Source of the DNA: Bacillus sp. A301a_S52
GTDB lineage: Bacteria > Bacillota > Bacilli > Bacillales > Salisediminibacteriaceae
NCBI GenBank assembly: GCA_024701455.1
Contig: JABXYP010000001.1
Coordinates: 810,001-874,000, forward strand
DNA: 64,000 bases
Direction: 5' to 3'
Shown: one piece after another, positions 18,317 to 26,180 of the stretch
How positions within the stretch are numbered: position 1 is the stretch's first letter
Layout: each line of letters begins with the position of its first letter
Notes under the pieces: generated by a model
Databases searched by the model: none
Seen by the model: the letters and a program-made list of their open reading frames with translations, nothing else
What the model was told of the DNA's origin: nothing
Position numbers and translations under genes: made by a program

Positions 18317-19255
18317 ATGCAGCGCTTAAAGAAATTTGGTAAAAACGTCTACGATAATCGAATCTGGCTTTTAATGATAATGCCTGGTTTTATCTGGCTC
18401 CTTGTCATGAAGTACTTGCCGATGTTTGGTCAGGTCATGGCGTTTAAAGATTTCAGGTTCCATCCTGATGGATTTTTTGCCAGTGTTTATCACAGCGAAT
18501 GGATAGGGTTTGATAACTTTCGGTTTTTATTCAGTACAAATGATGCTTATGTTATCACCAGGAATACAGTTTTATATAACCTAGTTTTTATCATATTAGG
18601 ACTTATATTAGCAGTTGGTGTTGCTATCATCTTAAGTGAATTAACGAAACAAAAGCTTGCTAAAATTTATCAGACTGGAATGTTATTTCCTCATTTTTTA
18701 TCTTGGGTAGTTGTTAGTTATTTTGTGTTCGCTTTCCTAAGTGTTGATCGCGGATTGTTTAACAGTGTTCTGGAGATGTTCAATATAGAGCCAGTATCAT
18801 GGTATAACGAATCTGCCTATTGGCCTTATTTTCTTGTGGTAATCAGCCAATGGAAAGGTGTAGGATTTGGGAGTATCGTTTACCTTGCAGCTATTGTAGG
18901 GATCGATAGGACATATTACGAGGCGGCAATGATTGATGGAGCTAGTAAATGGCAACAAATTTGGCGTATTACTATTCCAATGATCATGCCATTAATTATT
19001 ATTTTAACGATTTTAAATATAGGGAGTATTTTTAGTGCAGATTTTGGATTGTTCTATCAGGTTCCACGGGATTCAGGGCCATTATATTCAGTGACGAATG
19101 TTATCGATACTTACGTTTATCGGGGGCTCATGTCGATGGGGGATATTGGGATGAGCACTGCAGCAGGTTTATATCAGGCGACAGTAGGATTCATCTTAAT
19201 CTTACTGACGAATTACATTGTTAGAAAAATAGATGAAGAAAATGCATTATTTTAA
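18317..19255 (+). CDS. ABC sugar importer permease, LplB type
   Basis: A 312-residue permease with six predicted helices and the BPD_transp_1 EAA loop (YYEAAMIDGASKWQQIWRITIPMI, around 203-226). The N-terminal MPGFIWLLVMKYLPMFGQVMAFKDF is the LplB/YtcP-partner type used for large oligosaccharides. ATG follows GGAAGGAGG. It works with the next permease and the binding lipoprotein. No ATPase gene is nearby, as is usual for carbohydrate importers that share one MsmX-type ATPase. Confidence 0.93.
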   Translation: MQRLKKFGKNVYDNRIWLLMIMPGFIWLLVMKYLPMFGQVMAFKDFRFHPDGFFASVYHSEWIGFDNFRFLFSTNDAYVITRNTVLYNLVFIILGLILAVGVAIILSELTKQKLAKIYQTGMLFPHFLSWVVVSYFVFAFLSVDRGLFNSVLEMFNIEPVSWYNESAYWPYFLVVISQWKGVGFGSIVYLAAIVGIDRTYYEAAMIDGASKWQQIWRITIPMIMPLIIILTILNIGSIFSADFGLFYQVPRDSGPLYSVTNVIDTYVYRGLMSMGDIGMSTAAGLYQATVGFILILLTNYIVRKIDEENALF

Positions 19256-19287
19256 AGAAAAATTTAGGTGAAAGGAGAGTGAAAAAG

Positions 19288-20256
19288 TTGGATTTCCCAC
19301 CAAAATCAGCAACATCATCTCAACATAAAAAAGTCCTTCCTCTAAGGAAAAAGAAGAAAGAATATAATCCTTATGGCTTTTCAGGTAAGACGAGTGTAGT
19401 AATGCATATTTTACTAGGTTCATTTGCGTTCCTATGTATTTTTCCATTCATCTATGTCATTATTATTTCCCTGTCGAGTGAACAGTCGTTGTCTTTGCAG
19501 GGCTATCGACTTATACCAGAAGAGTGGAGCCTAGAAGCTTATAAGTATTTATGGCAGGTGAGATCACAGATTTTTCGTGCCTATGGTGTGACACTTTTTG
19601 TTACGATTGTTGGAACGATCCTCAGTGTGTCGGTGATAGCACTTTACGCTTATGCCATATCAAGGAAACAGTTTTTGTATCGGAAGCAATTCACGTTTAT
19701 CGCCTTTTTCACGATGTTATTCAGTGGTGGAATGGTACCTTTCTACATCGTAATGACACAATTTTTAGGATTGAAGAACTCCATTTGGGCACTCATATTA
19801 CCGATGACGGTAAATGCCTTTTACATCATTATTATGAGGACATTTTTCCAACGTTCAGTTCCGGAGGCGATACTTGAATCGGCACGAATTGATGGTGCAG
19901 GAGAGTTTCGAATTTTCTTAAGGATTGTATTACCACTGGCTATCCCAGGTATTGCCACAATCGCCTTATTTAATACACTTGCCTATTGGAATGACTGGTT
20001 TAATGCATTGCTTTTCATCGATGATCCTAATCTTGTTCCACTCCAATCTCTATTAATGAGAATTGAAAATAATTTAGATTTTATTAGACAAAACGCTATG
20101 TTATCTACTCAGAATGGCAGTATATTAGGATCTATCCCGCAGGATTCAGCAAGGATGGCAATGGTTGTCATTGCAACTTTACCAATTGCGTTATCATATC
20201 CTTTCTTTCAAAAATACTTTGTAAAGGGATTGACGATCGGAAGTGTCAAGGAATAG
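19288..20256 (+). CDS. ABC sugar importer permease, LplC/YtcP type
   Basis: The second permease of the importer, about 322 residues, with six helices and the EAA loop (LESARIDGAGEFRIFLRIVLPLAIPG). I favour TTG 19288, which sits 10 bases after AAAGGAG; GTG 19279 directly abuts that ribosome site and would add three residues. It ends in LTIGSVKE, typical of this family. It forms a heterodimer with the LplB-type permease and probably imports Man-n-GlcNAc oligosaccharides freed by the GH85 enzyme. Confidence 0.92.
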   Translation: MDFPPKSATSSQHKKVLPLRKKKKEYNPYGFSGKTSVVMHILLGSFAFLCIFPFIYVIIISLSSEQSLSLQGYRLIPEEWSLEAYKYLWQVRSQIFRAYGVTLFVTIVGTILSVSVIALYAYAISRKQFLYRKQFTFIAFFTMLFSGGMVPFYIVMTQFLGLKNSIWALILPMTVNAFYIIIMRTFFQRSVPEAILESARIDGAGEFRIFLRIVLPLAIPGIATIALFNTLAYWNDWFNALLFIDDPNLVPLQSLLMRIENNLDFIRQNAMLSTQNGSILGSIPQDSARMAMVVIATLPIALSYPFFQKYFVKGLTIGSVKE

Positions 20257-20342
20257 TGACTGAATTGCTCATCAAAGGAAGGGAATATATCGTTATTTTA
20301 TATCCCCACCTTTTATGATAAAAAATTAAATGGGGGAAAGAA

Positions 20343-21839
20343 ATGAAAAAACTATGTTTACTACTAGTCATGTTAGTAGGGTCTGTCAGCTTGTTGATAG
20401 CATGTGGAGGTGAAGAAGACGTAGGAAGTCATTCTGATGCGAGTGAAAATGGAGAAGGCAATGGTGAATCAGGTAAAGGAGACGACGTGTTAGATCCTGT
20501 GACACTTACATGGTACTTAATTGGCACACCACAACAAGACCTTGATGTAGTGATGGAGGAAGTTAACGAGTATACTGAAGAAAAGATTAATGCAACCATT
20601 GACCTTAGATTACTGGACTGGGGAGAATTTGATGAAAGATTGCAGGTAATTACCACTTCCGGAGAAGAGTATGATATTGCGTTTACAAGTTCATGGGCAA
20701 ATAACTACTCTCTAAATGCCCGTCGAGGTGCGTTTATTGAATTAGACAATTTGATGGATGAATATGGGGAAGAGATGAAAGAACTAATTGATCCTGCATT
20801 TTTAGAAGGAGCTCAAGTTGACGGAAAACTTTATGCTGTTCCAACGAATAAAGAAGTAGGTCAGCAAGCTGTCCTTTCATTCAATAATGAATTAGTTGAA
20901 AAACACAATCTTGATATTTCAACAGTTAACTCGCTAGAAGATTTAGAGCCACTTTTAGCTGTAATTAAAGAAGAGGAATCGGATGTAACCCCGATTGCCA
21001 CATTTGATGCATACCTCCCTTTTGATTCTATTCTTCAAGAGGAAATGCCATTTGCTTTCAGGTTAGAGGGAAATACAGATGAAGTAGTAAATAAATATGA
21101 AGAAGAGGCGACGATGGAAACCCTGAAAGTAATGCATGATTACTATAAAAAAGGGTACATTCGTCCAGATGCTGCAACCAGCACAGACTCGTGGCCATTA
21201 GAAACACCAAACTGGTTTGTGCGTAAAGAGCTCTATCAACCGTATGCAGAACATGTATGGTCTAGGTCAGCCGGATATGAAATTGTTACTCGTCCTCTTC
21301 ATGAGCCGTACGTATTTAATAATTCAGTGACAGGTTCTATGCAAGCGATTTCAAATACATCAGAGAACCCAGAACGGGCTATGATGTTCTTAAACTTATT
21401 AAACTCTGATCCTTATTTAAGGAACTTAATTGACAAAGGGATTGAAGGTGTTCACTACGAAGAAAATGAAGATGGGACCATTAATGACTTACCTGCTCGA
21501 GTTGAAAGGTTTAACATGCCAAGCTTTGCGATCGGAAACCAGTTAATTTTAAAACTGTATGAAGACGAGCCAGCAGATAAATGGGATGCTTTTGAAGAGT
21601 TTAACGAAAATGCCATTCCATCCCCAGTATTAGGGTTTTACTTTGATACTAACCCCGTTCGTACAGAAATTGCAGCGATCAGTAACGTTACAAGTGAATT
21701 TTCACCAGCGTTGTTAAAAGGTGCTGTAGACCCAGAGGAGTACATTCCTGAATTTAATAAAAAACTTTATGAAGCAGGAATGCAAAAAGTATTAGACGAA
21801 ATTCAAAGTCAATACGACGAATGGAGAGACAATCAATAA
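20343..21839 (+). CDS. Oligosaccharide-binding lipoprotein, LplA type
   Basis: The 498-residue protein starts with a lipoprotein signal and lipobox LIAC (C21), followed by an acidic, Gly/Ser-rich linker. The body is a family-1 extracellular binding protein with the LplA/YtcQ-like C-terminal region (ending KVLDEIQSQYDEWRDNQ). This large class binds oligosaccharides. An imperfect hairpin in the 86 bases before it may raise its level relative to the permeases. It is the specificity subunit for the N-glycan importer. Confidence 0.92.
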   Translation: MKKLCLLLVMLVGSVSLLIACGGEEDVGSHSDASENGEGNGESGKGDDVLDPVTLTWYLIGTPQQDLDVVMEEVNEYTEEKINATIDLRLLDWGEFDERLQVITTSGEEYDIAFTSSWANNYSLNARRGAFIELDNLMDEYGEEMKELIDPAFLEGAQVDGKLYAVPTNKEVGQQAVLSFNNELVEKHNLDISTVNSLEDLEPLLAVIKEEESDVTPIATFDAYLPFDSILQEEMPFAFRLEGNTDEVVNKYEEEATMETLKVMHDYYKKGYIRPDAATSTDSWPLETPNWFVRKELYQPYAEHVWSRSAGYEIVTRPLHEPYVFNNSVTGSMQAISNTSENPERAMMFLNLLNSDPYLRNLIDKGIEGVHYEENEDGTINDLPARVERFNMPSFAIGNQLILKLYEDEPADKWDAFEEFNENAIPSPVLGFYFDTNPVRTEIAAISNVTSEFSPALLKGAVDPEEYIPEFNKKLYEAGMQKVLDEIQSQYDEWRDNQ

Positions 21840-22150
21840 TCAAAATGGTTAGATGAACCCACTTAGGTTTCATAAGGTGGGTATTAGTTGGTAGGATAAA
21901 GGTGTCCCATTGTTTATAAAAAACCGACTGTTACTCCAGCCTCGACCTATTTCGAGAGAGGTCAGATGTTTTTGCCCAAATATAGGAGTTGAGTACAACA
22001 GGTAAATCAGGTTATTCACCTATGTGGAAACAAGTGGGATAAAGGTCTTTGGTGAAACCTTTAAATCAAATGTTGGATTGCTCTCATCGATTAATTCATC
22101 CGTAACTTCCCAAGTTATTCACGAACATTTAAATCATTACCTAAATAGAA
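21840..22150. other. Intergenic stretch after the N-glycan locus
   Basis: A weak hairpin, ACCCAC (21857-21862) with GTGGGT (21877-21882), may end the importer transcript. A second GACCT/AGGTC stem lies near 21943-21962. The open frame at 22024-22224 has no recognisable domain and runs across the Fic remnant in another frame. No gene is supported. Confidence 0.35.
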
Positions 22151-22159
22151 AGTCAAAAG

Positions 22160-22396
22160 TTTACGTAAAAAGTTTTGGCTCGAATGAACATAGAATACAA
22201 ATGCCATTGAAGGCACTACGTTAACTATTGACGAAACCAAGTTAGTTCTAGAAGGAATTAAGGTCGGTGGAAAAACGTTAGAAGAAGGTTGAATCATCGG
22301 GTTGCAATTCACTATGTAGAGGAGATTGTTCAAAAGGGAGCACCTTTGTCAGAGTGGCAAATTAAGAGTTTACATTGACTTGTATCAAAAGGAGGA
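22160..22396 (+). pseudogene. Remnant of a Fic-family protein (N-terminal part)
   Basis: Three fragments in different frames read like the start of Fic/DOC proteins: NTNAIEGTTLTIDETKLVLEG then IKVGGKTLEE, and after a shift near 22291, NHRVAIHYVEEIVQKGAPLS then EWQIKSLH, broken by TGA before LVSK. The usual family text is NTNAIEGNTLTLxETxLVLEG, GGKxLxEHLEVINHRDAI and PLSEWxIxxLHxLV. Two stops also interrupt the FWLEW-like part just upstream. The HPFxxGNGR catalytic core is absent. This is a decayed fragment next to a strong terminator. Confidence 0.6.
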
Positions 22397-22420
22397 ACCG
22401 CTACATGACGGTTCCTCCTT
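22389..22420 (-). terminator. Terminator of the MpsC-family gene
   Basis: A perfect 12-bp stem (AAGGAGGAACCG with CGGTTCCTCCTT) and an 8-base loop lie 8 bases after the minus-strand stop. On that strand it is followed by TTTTG. Confidence 0.75.
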
Positions 22421-22427
22421 GTTCGAA

Positions 22428-22802
22428 TTATTTTGTTGATCTAAACGTCTCTTCAAGATCGGAAGCTAATTTAAATACGATAATACGTTCACCAGTCATT
22501 GTGCTTAGGTCTGTATGAAAACTAATCACTTTTTGACCTGTTATTGAATAAATATAGTCTCTCAAAATATCGACACCTGTTTCGACTAAATCAGAGCGGG
22601 TTTTTTTAATCATCGATTTTCCTTCTTTTGTTTTACAAAGAGTATACTCGGCAGGAGTAAGAACACCTTTGAGCGATACGATAATCATGTCTCGTAATAT
22701 ATCTGTTTTAACAGAGACAGACCCTCTTCCAAGATAATCTTTTTCCCATTGGGTAAGGACTTTACTTATTTCTGCTTCTATAGAACCTTTTGATTTAGTC
22801 AT
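22428..22802 (-). CDS. DUF2294/MpsC-family protein
   Basis: A 124-residue soluble protein with the DUF2294 pattern: DYLGRGSVSVKTDILRDMIIVSLKGVLTPAE at the centre and FHTDLSTMTGERIIVFKL near the end. The family is linked in some bacteria to a sodium-translocating membrane-potential system (MpsC) and is common as a single gene in Bacillaceae. AAGGTGG precedes the ATG. It lies 109 bases after an OFA-type transporter on the same strand and may be co-transcribed with it. No other Mps subunits are visible, so its function is open. Confidence 0.8.
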   Translation of the reverse strand: MTKSKGSIEAEISKVLTQWEKDYLGRGSVSVKTDILRDMIIVSLKGVLTPAEYTLCKTKEGKSMIKKTRSDLVETGVDILRDYIYSITGQKVISFHTDLSTMTGERIIVFKLASDLEETFRSTK

Positions 22803-22911
22803 ATATCCACCTTCATCAACGTCTGCTACTTATTAAAGTGAGATCGATTTAAACGATTTTCCCCAATAAGAATTTTATCGAGAACTATGCTTTGTGTCAA
22901 TTCAACTTCTT

Positions 22912-24132
22912 TTACTTCTCATTAATAATTTCTTCTCTATAAACTGTCGGTTCCTTTATTTTCACAGGAACAGTAACCGCTTTTGCCATCAGCATAGCTA
23001 ACATGCAAAACAAAGATGCCACAATAAACGCTTGACCAAATGGAAATACTTTAACAATAAAAGGCCCAGCAAAAGCAGAAACACCATAAGCCTGATACAT
23101 CAATCCATAATTACTGCCCATGTTTTTTGTACCATAATAATCAGCCGTGATAGAAGGAAATAAAGACAGAAAGCCGCCAAAACAAAATCCAATGACAGAA
23201 ACTGTTCCTAAAAATAGCGGATAATTCATATATCCGATACTCATATATAGCAATGTCACTGCCGTTATGCCATAAATAAACATCAATGTATTTACTCGGC
23301 CGAAACGATCAGAAATATTCCCTAAAATAATGCGCCCTGCTGCATTAAATAAAGCGATCACCATCACAGCATTAACGGCTTTTTCAACATCCAATTGAAC
23401 GACTTCTACGCCAATATCGACAGCAAAACTAATAACCATTAATCCAGACATACTTCCGAACAAAAACATAAACCATAACAAGTAAAATGGATACGTTTTG
23501 ACCATTTCCTTAGATGAAAAATGGGTAGACTCCTCTAAGGCAACACTATTTCCTTTTCCATTCATGTCTTTAATAGGTGGGTTTCTCAGTAGTTGGGCAC
23601 CTGCTACTACAAAGACGAGATAGATAGCCCCAACATACATGAACGTCGAAGAAACACCAAAGTTTTCGATGAAATAACGAATGATCGGTTGAAAAATAAG
23701 ACCGCCTAATCCAAAACCGGCAACAGCAATACCACTAATTAATCCTCTTTTTTCAGGAAACCATTTCACACACGCTGACAGTGGACAAACGTACGTCATT
23801 CCAATACCAGCTCCACCAATCACACCGTAAAATAAATATAATTGCGTTACTGTTGTTGCTTGGCTGGATAAAAGTAATCCTAATCCTAAAAGAATGCCGC
23901 CGGTCGTTGCAACCCAACGTGGTCCAATTTTATCTTGAAGTTTCCCTGCTAAAATGGTCATCAATGCAAACGTCGCAATCGTAATCGAAAATGTAAGCAC
24001 AATGGCTTCTCTATCCCAACCAAATTTGTCCATCAATGGCTGGTTAAATAAACTCCAAGCGTATACCGCTCCTAAATTAATTTGAATAATAACAGCTCCA
24101 AGTACTACTAACCAACGATTCATCCTATCCAT
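22912..24132 (-). CDS. OFA-family MFS transporter (oxalate/formate antiporter-like)
   Basis: A 406-residue protein with twelve predicted helices. The N-terminal VYAWSLFNQPLMDKFGWDREAIVLTFSI and the RGLISGIAVAGFGLGGLIF motif mark the OFA family of the major facilitator superfamily. Members carry small organic anions such as oxalate, formate, pyruvate or lactate; the substrate cannot be told here. No oxalate-degrading genes are nearby. The gene is preceded by a 220-base transcribed leader with a perfect terminator hairpin 25 bases before the start codon, so expression is probably controlled by premature termination. Confidence 0.87.
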   Translation of the reverse strand: MDRMNRWLVVLGAVIIQINLGAVYAWSLFNQPLMDKFGWDREAIVLTFSITIATFALMTILAGKLQDKIGPRWVATTGGILLGLGLLLSSQATTVTQLYLFYGVIGGAGIGMTYVCPLSACVKWFPEKRGLISGIAVAGFGLGGLIFQPIIRYFIENFGVSSTFMYVGAIYLVFVVAGAQLLRNPPIKDMNGKGNSVALEESTHFSSKEMVKTYPFYLLWFMFLFGSMSGLMVISFAVDIGVEVVQLDVEKAVNAVMVIALFNAAGRIILGNISDRFGRVNTLMFIYGITAVTLLYMSIGYMNYPLFLGTVSVIGFCFGGFLSLFPSITADYYGTKNMGSNYGLMYQAYGVSAFAGPFIVKVFPFGQAFIVASLFCMLAMLMAKAVTVPVKIKEPTVYREEIINEK

Positions 24133-24157
24133 CTCCCTTTAAAAACTGATTATCAAA

Positions 24158-24207
24158 AAAAGAGACCAACATTTGATGGTATGATCCATCAAATGTTGGT
24201 CTCTTTT
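24158..24207 (-). terminator. Perfect 22-bp leader terminator before the OFA transporter
   Basis: The two arms (24158-24179 and 24186-24207) are perfect reverse complements over 22 bases with a 6-base loop. On the minus strand the hairpin is followed by seven T. It stands between the promoter at 24359-24388 and the start codon at 24132, which makes it a regulatory terminator, not a gene end. Confidence 0.8.
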
Positions 24208-24352
24208 GTACGCACTATAAAAGTGATTACGTAAGCAACCAAAATCTTAAAATTAGTCATTTCCTTCGAAAGCTTGCATTGGGACTTCTCATTCCCTTAT
24301 CCTAACGGACATTGGAAAAAGCTATCCTGCATCTCTTATCGATTCACACATT
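24208..24352 (-). promoter_or_regulatory. Structured 5' leader of unknown class (candidate riboswitch or attenuator)
   Basis: About 145 bases separate the predicted transcription start (near 24352) from the leader terminator. On the minus strand I see a GGGA/TCCC hairpin (24293-24296 with 24281-24284), TTCC/GGAA and TCC/GGA nested stems near 24290-24317, and a CACT/AGTG stem extended by ACG/CGT near 24209-24233. TGCA/TGCA and AGCTT/AAGCT pairings compete with each other. I could not match it to the T-box, SAM, lysine, purine, cobalamin, TPP, glycine or guanidine classes. Confidence 0.45.
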
Positions 24353-24358
24353 TAACTT

Positions 24359-24388
24359 AGTATAAGTGACGAAGCCCTCGACTGTCAA
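24359..24388 (-). promoter_or_regulatory. Sigma-A promoter of the OFA transporter leader
   Basis: On the minus strand TTGACA (24388-24383) and TATACT (24364-24359) are separated by 18 bases. Confidence 0.7.
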
Positions 24389-24569
24389 TCCTATTGTTTC
24401 TCTCTAGTGTTAAAGCGCCTAAACATCTTTGGGGGAATATCCAAGTCTGGCTGAAGGGTTTGGTCTTGCTTCTTGAAAACCAACAGTGAACTCAAAGTTA
24501 TGGGGAACCGCTCTTCCTCCTCCATATGACTTATCAATACACCCAGCAAAATGGCTAGGGCGTTATTGG

Positions 24570-25526
24570 TTATACGAGGTCTTCAAATATTTCATATAAG
24601 TTAGCTTTGACTACGTTTTTAGCTTGAAAAATCTCTTCGAAGGAATGGTAAGTAATTTCGTTTTTCTCCATTCCTAAAGCAACGCCGTGAATTCCTTCTT
24701 CCATTAATTTAATCACTTTATGTCCCATACGGCTAGTAAATACACGGTCAAAAGCTGATGGCGTTCCACCTCTTTGAATGTGTCCTAAAACAGTCGCTCT
24801 TGTATCTAGGCCGCTCTGTTCTTTAATTAAAAGGGCAATTTTTTCAGCCTTATCGACTCCTTCAGCGACTATAACAATGCTATGCGTTTTTCCTCTTTCA
24901 AAACCATCTTTAAGTTTTTCAGAAATTTTATGAATATCTCCTGGTATTTCAGGAATTAAAATCGCGTCGACCCCACTAGCAATTCCGGCATGAAGGGCGA
25001 TATCACCCCGGTCTCTTCCCATTACCTCAATCACACTTACTCGTTCGTGACTACTCATAGTATCTCTTAAATTTCCAATTGCCTCCGTCACAACGTTCAA
25101 TGTCGTATCAAAGCCAATTGTGTAGTCGGTCAAAGGAATATCATTATCAATGGTTCCTGGCAATCCATATGTTTTAATACCTCGTTCATTAAGTTTAGCG
25201 GCCCCGCGATAGCTACCGTCCCCTCCAATAACAACAAGGTATTCAATTCCAGCTTCTCTTAAATTGTTTGCAGCTTTAATTTGTCCTTCTTCTCTTCTAA
25301 ATTCTTTGGACCTAGCCGATTGTAGAAACGTTCCCCCACGATAAAGGATATCAGCAACATCTTTTGTTTCGAGTGCCACAAAATCTTTTTCCATTAGCCC
25401 GTTAAATCCCCTTTTAATTCCAATCATTTCATAGCCATGGGCAATACCCGTCCTCACGATAGAACGAATCGCACTATTCATACCTTGAGAGTCTCCTCCA
25501 GATGTCAGTACTCCGATTTTTTTCAC
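24570..25526 (-). CDS. pfkA: 6-phosphofructokinase (PfkA family), stand-alone copy
   Basis: The 318-residue length and motifs fit ATP-dependent phosphofructokinase: GGDGSYRGA, PGTIDNDIP with the catalytic Asp, SHERVSVIEVMGR and GHIQRGG. Effector-site arginines R21 and R25 are kept. Differences from typical Bacillus PfkA are GGDSQGMN instead of GGDSPGMN (Q14), S for C at 73 after R72, and GRDRGD instead of GRHAGD. The usual accDA-pfkA-pyk neighbours are absent. This may be a second, specialised copy working with the sugar loci around it, or a relocated single copy. The start is GTG 25526 with a weak AGGG site. Confidence 0.88.
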   Translation of the reverse strand: MKKIGVLTSGGDSQGMNSAIRSIVRTGIAHGYEMIGIKRGFNGLMEKDFVALETKDVADILYRGGTFLQSARSKEFRREEGQIKAANNLREAGIEYLVVIGGDGSYRGAAKLNERGIKTYGLPGTIDNDIPLTDYTIGFDTTLNVVTEAIGNLRDTMSSHERVSVIEVMGRDRGDIALHAGIASGVDAILIPEIPGDIHKISEKLKDGFERGKTHSIVIVAEGVDKAEKIALLIKEQSGLDTRATVLGHIQRGGTPSAFDRVFTSRMGHKVIKLMEEGIHGVALGMEKNEITYHSFEEIFQAKNVVKANLYEIFEDLV

Positions 25527-25599
25527 TATAAAACAGCCCTTTCATTGTATATGTAGTTCTTAATCTTTATATAGCATAGTTTACTAAAGGGTACTGATT

Positions 25600-25638
25600 T
25601 GAACTAATTGCATTATACAAAATACACTTGAAAAACGA
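25600..25638. repeat. 39-bp dispersed repeat, copy 2
   Basis: Same element as at 548-586 and 62013-62052, with the fixed core tacaaaatacac followed by ttgaaaaacga. It lies about 75 bases upstream of the pfkA start. Confidence 0.7.
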
Positions 25639-25850
25639 GTCATACAAGTGATCTTCATATAGGGGACGCTTTCCCGAGGCTTGTTCCTTCTAACACTACG
25701 TTAACTCGTTGATAGTTAACGTGCTTTCTTCAATGGGATTTCATTCAAGCAATAACTTTATTTTTGTTGGAACTACTCCCCATTGATTTATATGGTCATA
25801 TTATCACTGAAGTAGAAGATTCATGAAATTAATATTTAAGCTTTATCGCA

Positions 25851-25917
25851 GATGACTGTCCGTAAAACTCCCGGCTAAAGGGCGAAAATGTCCACTGATT
25901 GAGCGTTGGTTTTATAA
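25851..25917. repeat. Copy of the palindromic repeat family
   Basis: Begins gatgactgtccgtaaaactc and ends ccactgattgagcgttggtt; both parts recur at 48546-48568 and 48770-48798. Confidence 0.5.
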
Positions 25918-26180
25918 ATAAGAACACTTAACAAAATCTCTTTTAATGAAAGTCATTTTTCATAAACGATATATTTGTTACACATTATGAGGCTATGGCG
26001 CGGTAGTAACTTTGACATTCGATGACTTATATTATGTCAGAGCTAGACTTTAATAACAAGCTTCCTTACTGTCATTAATTTTCCCTATCGCACAATATTT
26101 TAAAAGTTTTACACCTAACATAATTTCCATGAAGGTACTTTAACTAGAAAAAAATAAAATTTTCTCCTCAAACTAACGCG

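Larger units (their letters stand above)
25527..26180. other. 654-base gene-free region with repeat copies
   Basis: It contains the second 39-bp repeat (25600-25638), a GGGACGCTTTCCCGAGG motif of a common Bacillaceae intergenic repeat near 25658-25674, and a copy of the palindromic repeat family (25851-25917). There are no open frames with ribosome sites. TGACTTATATTATGTCA (26021-26037) is a small inverted repeat of unknown role. Confidence 0.5.

Noticed and set aside
22024-22224. 66-codon plus-strand frame
   Set aside because: It overlaps the Fic remnant in the wrong frame and has no recognisable features.
24132-24388. Known riboswitch or T-box assignment for the OFA leader
   Set aside because: I compared it by eye with T-box, SAM, lysine, glycine, cobalamin, TPP, purine and guanidine cores and none fitted convincingly, so it is left unclassified.
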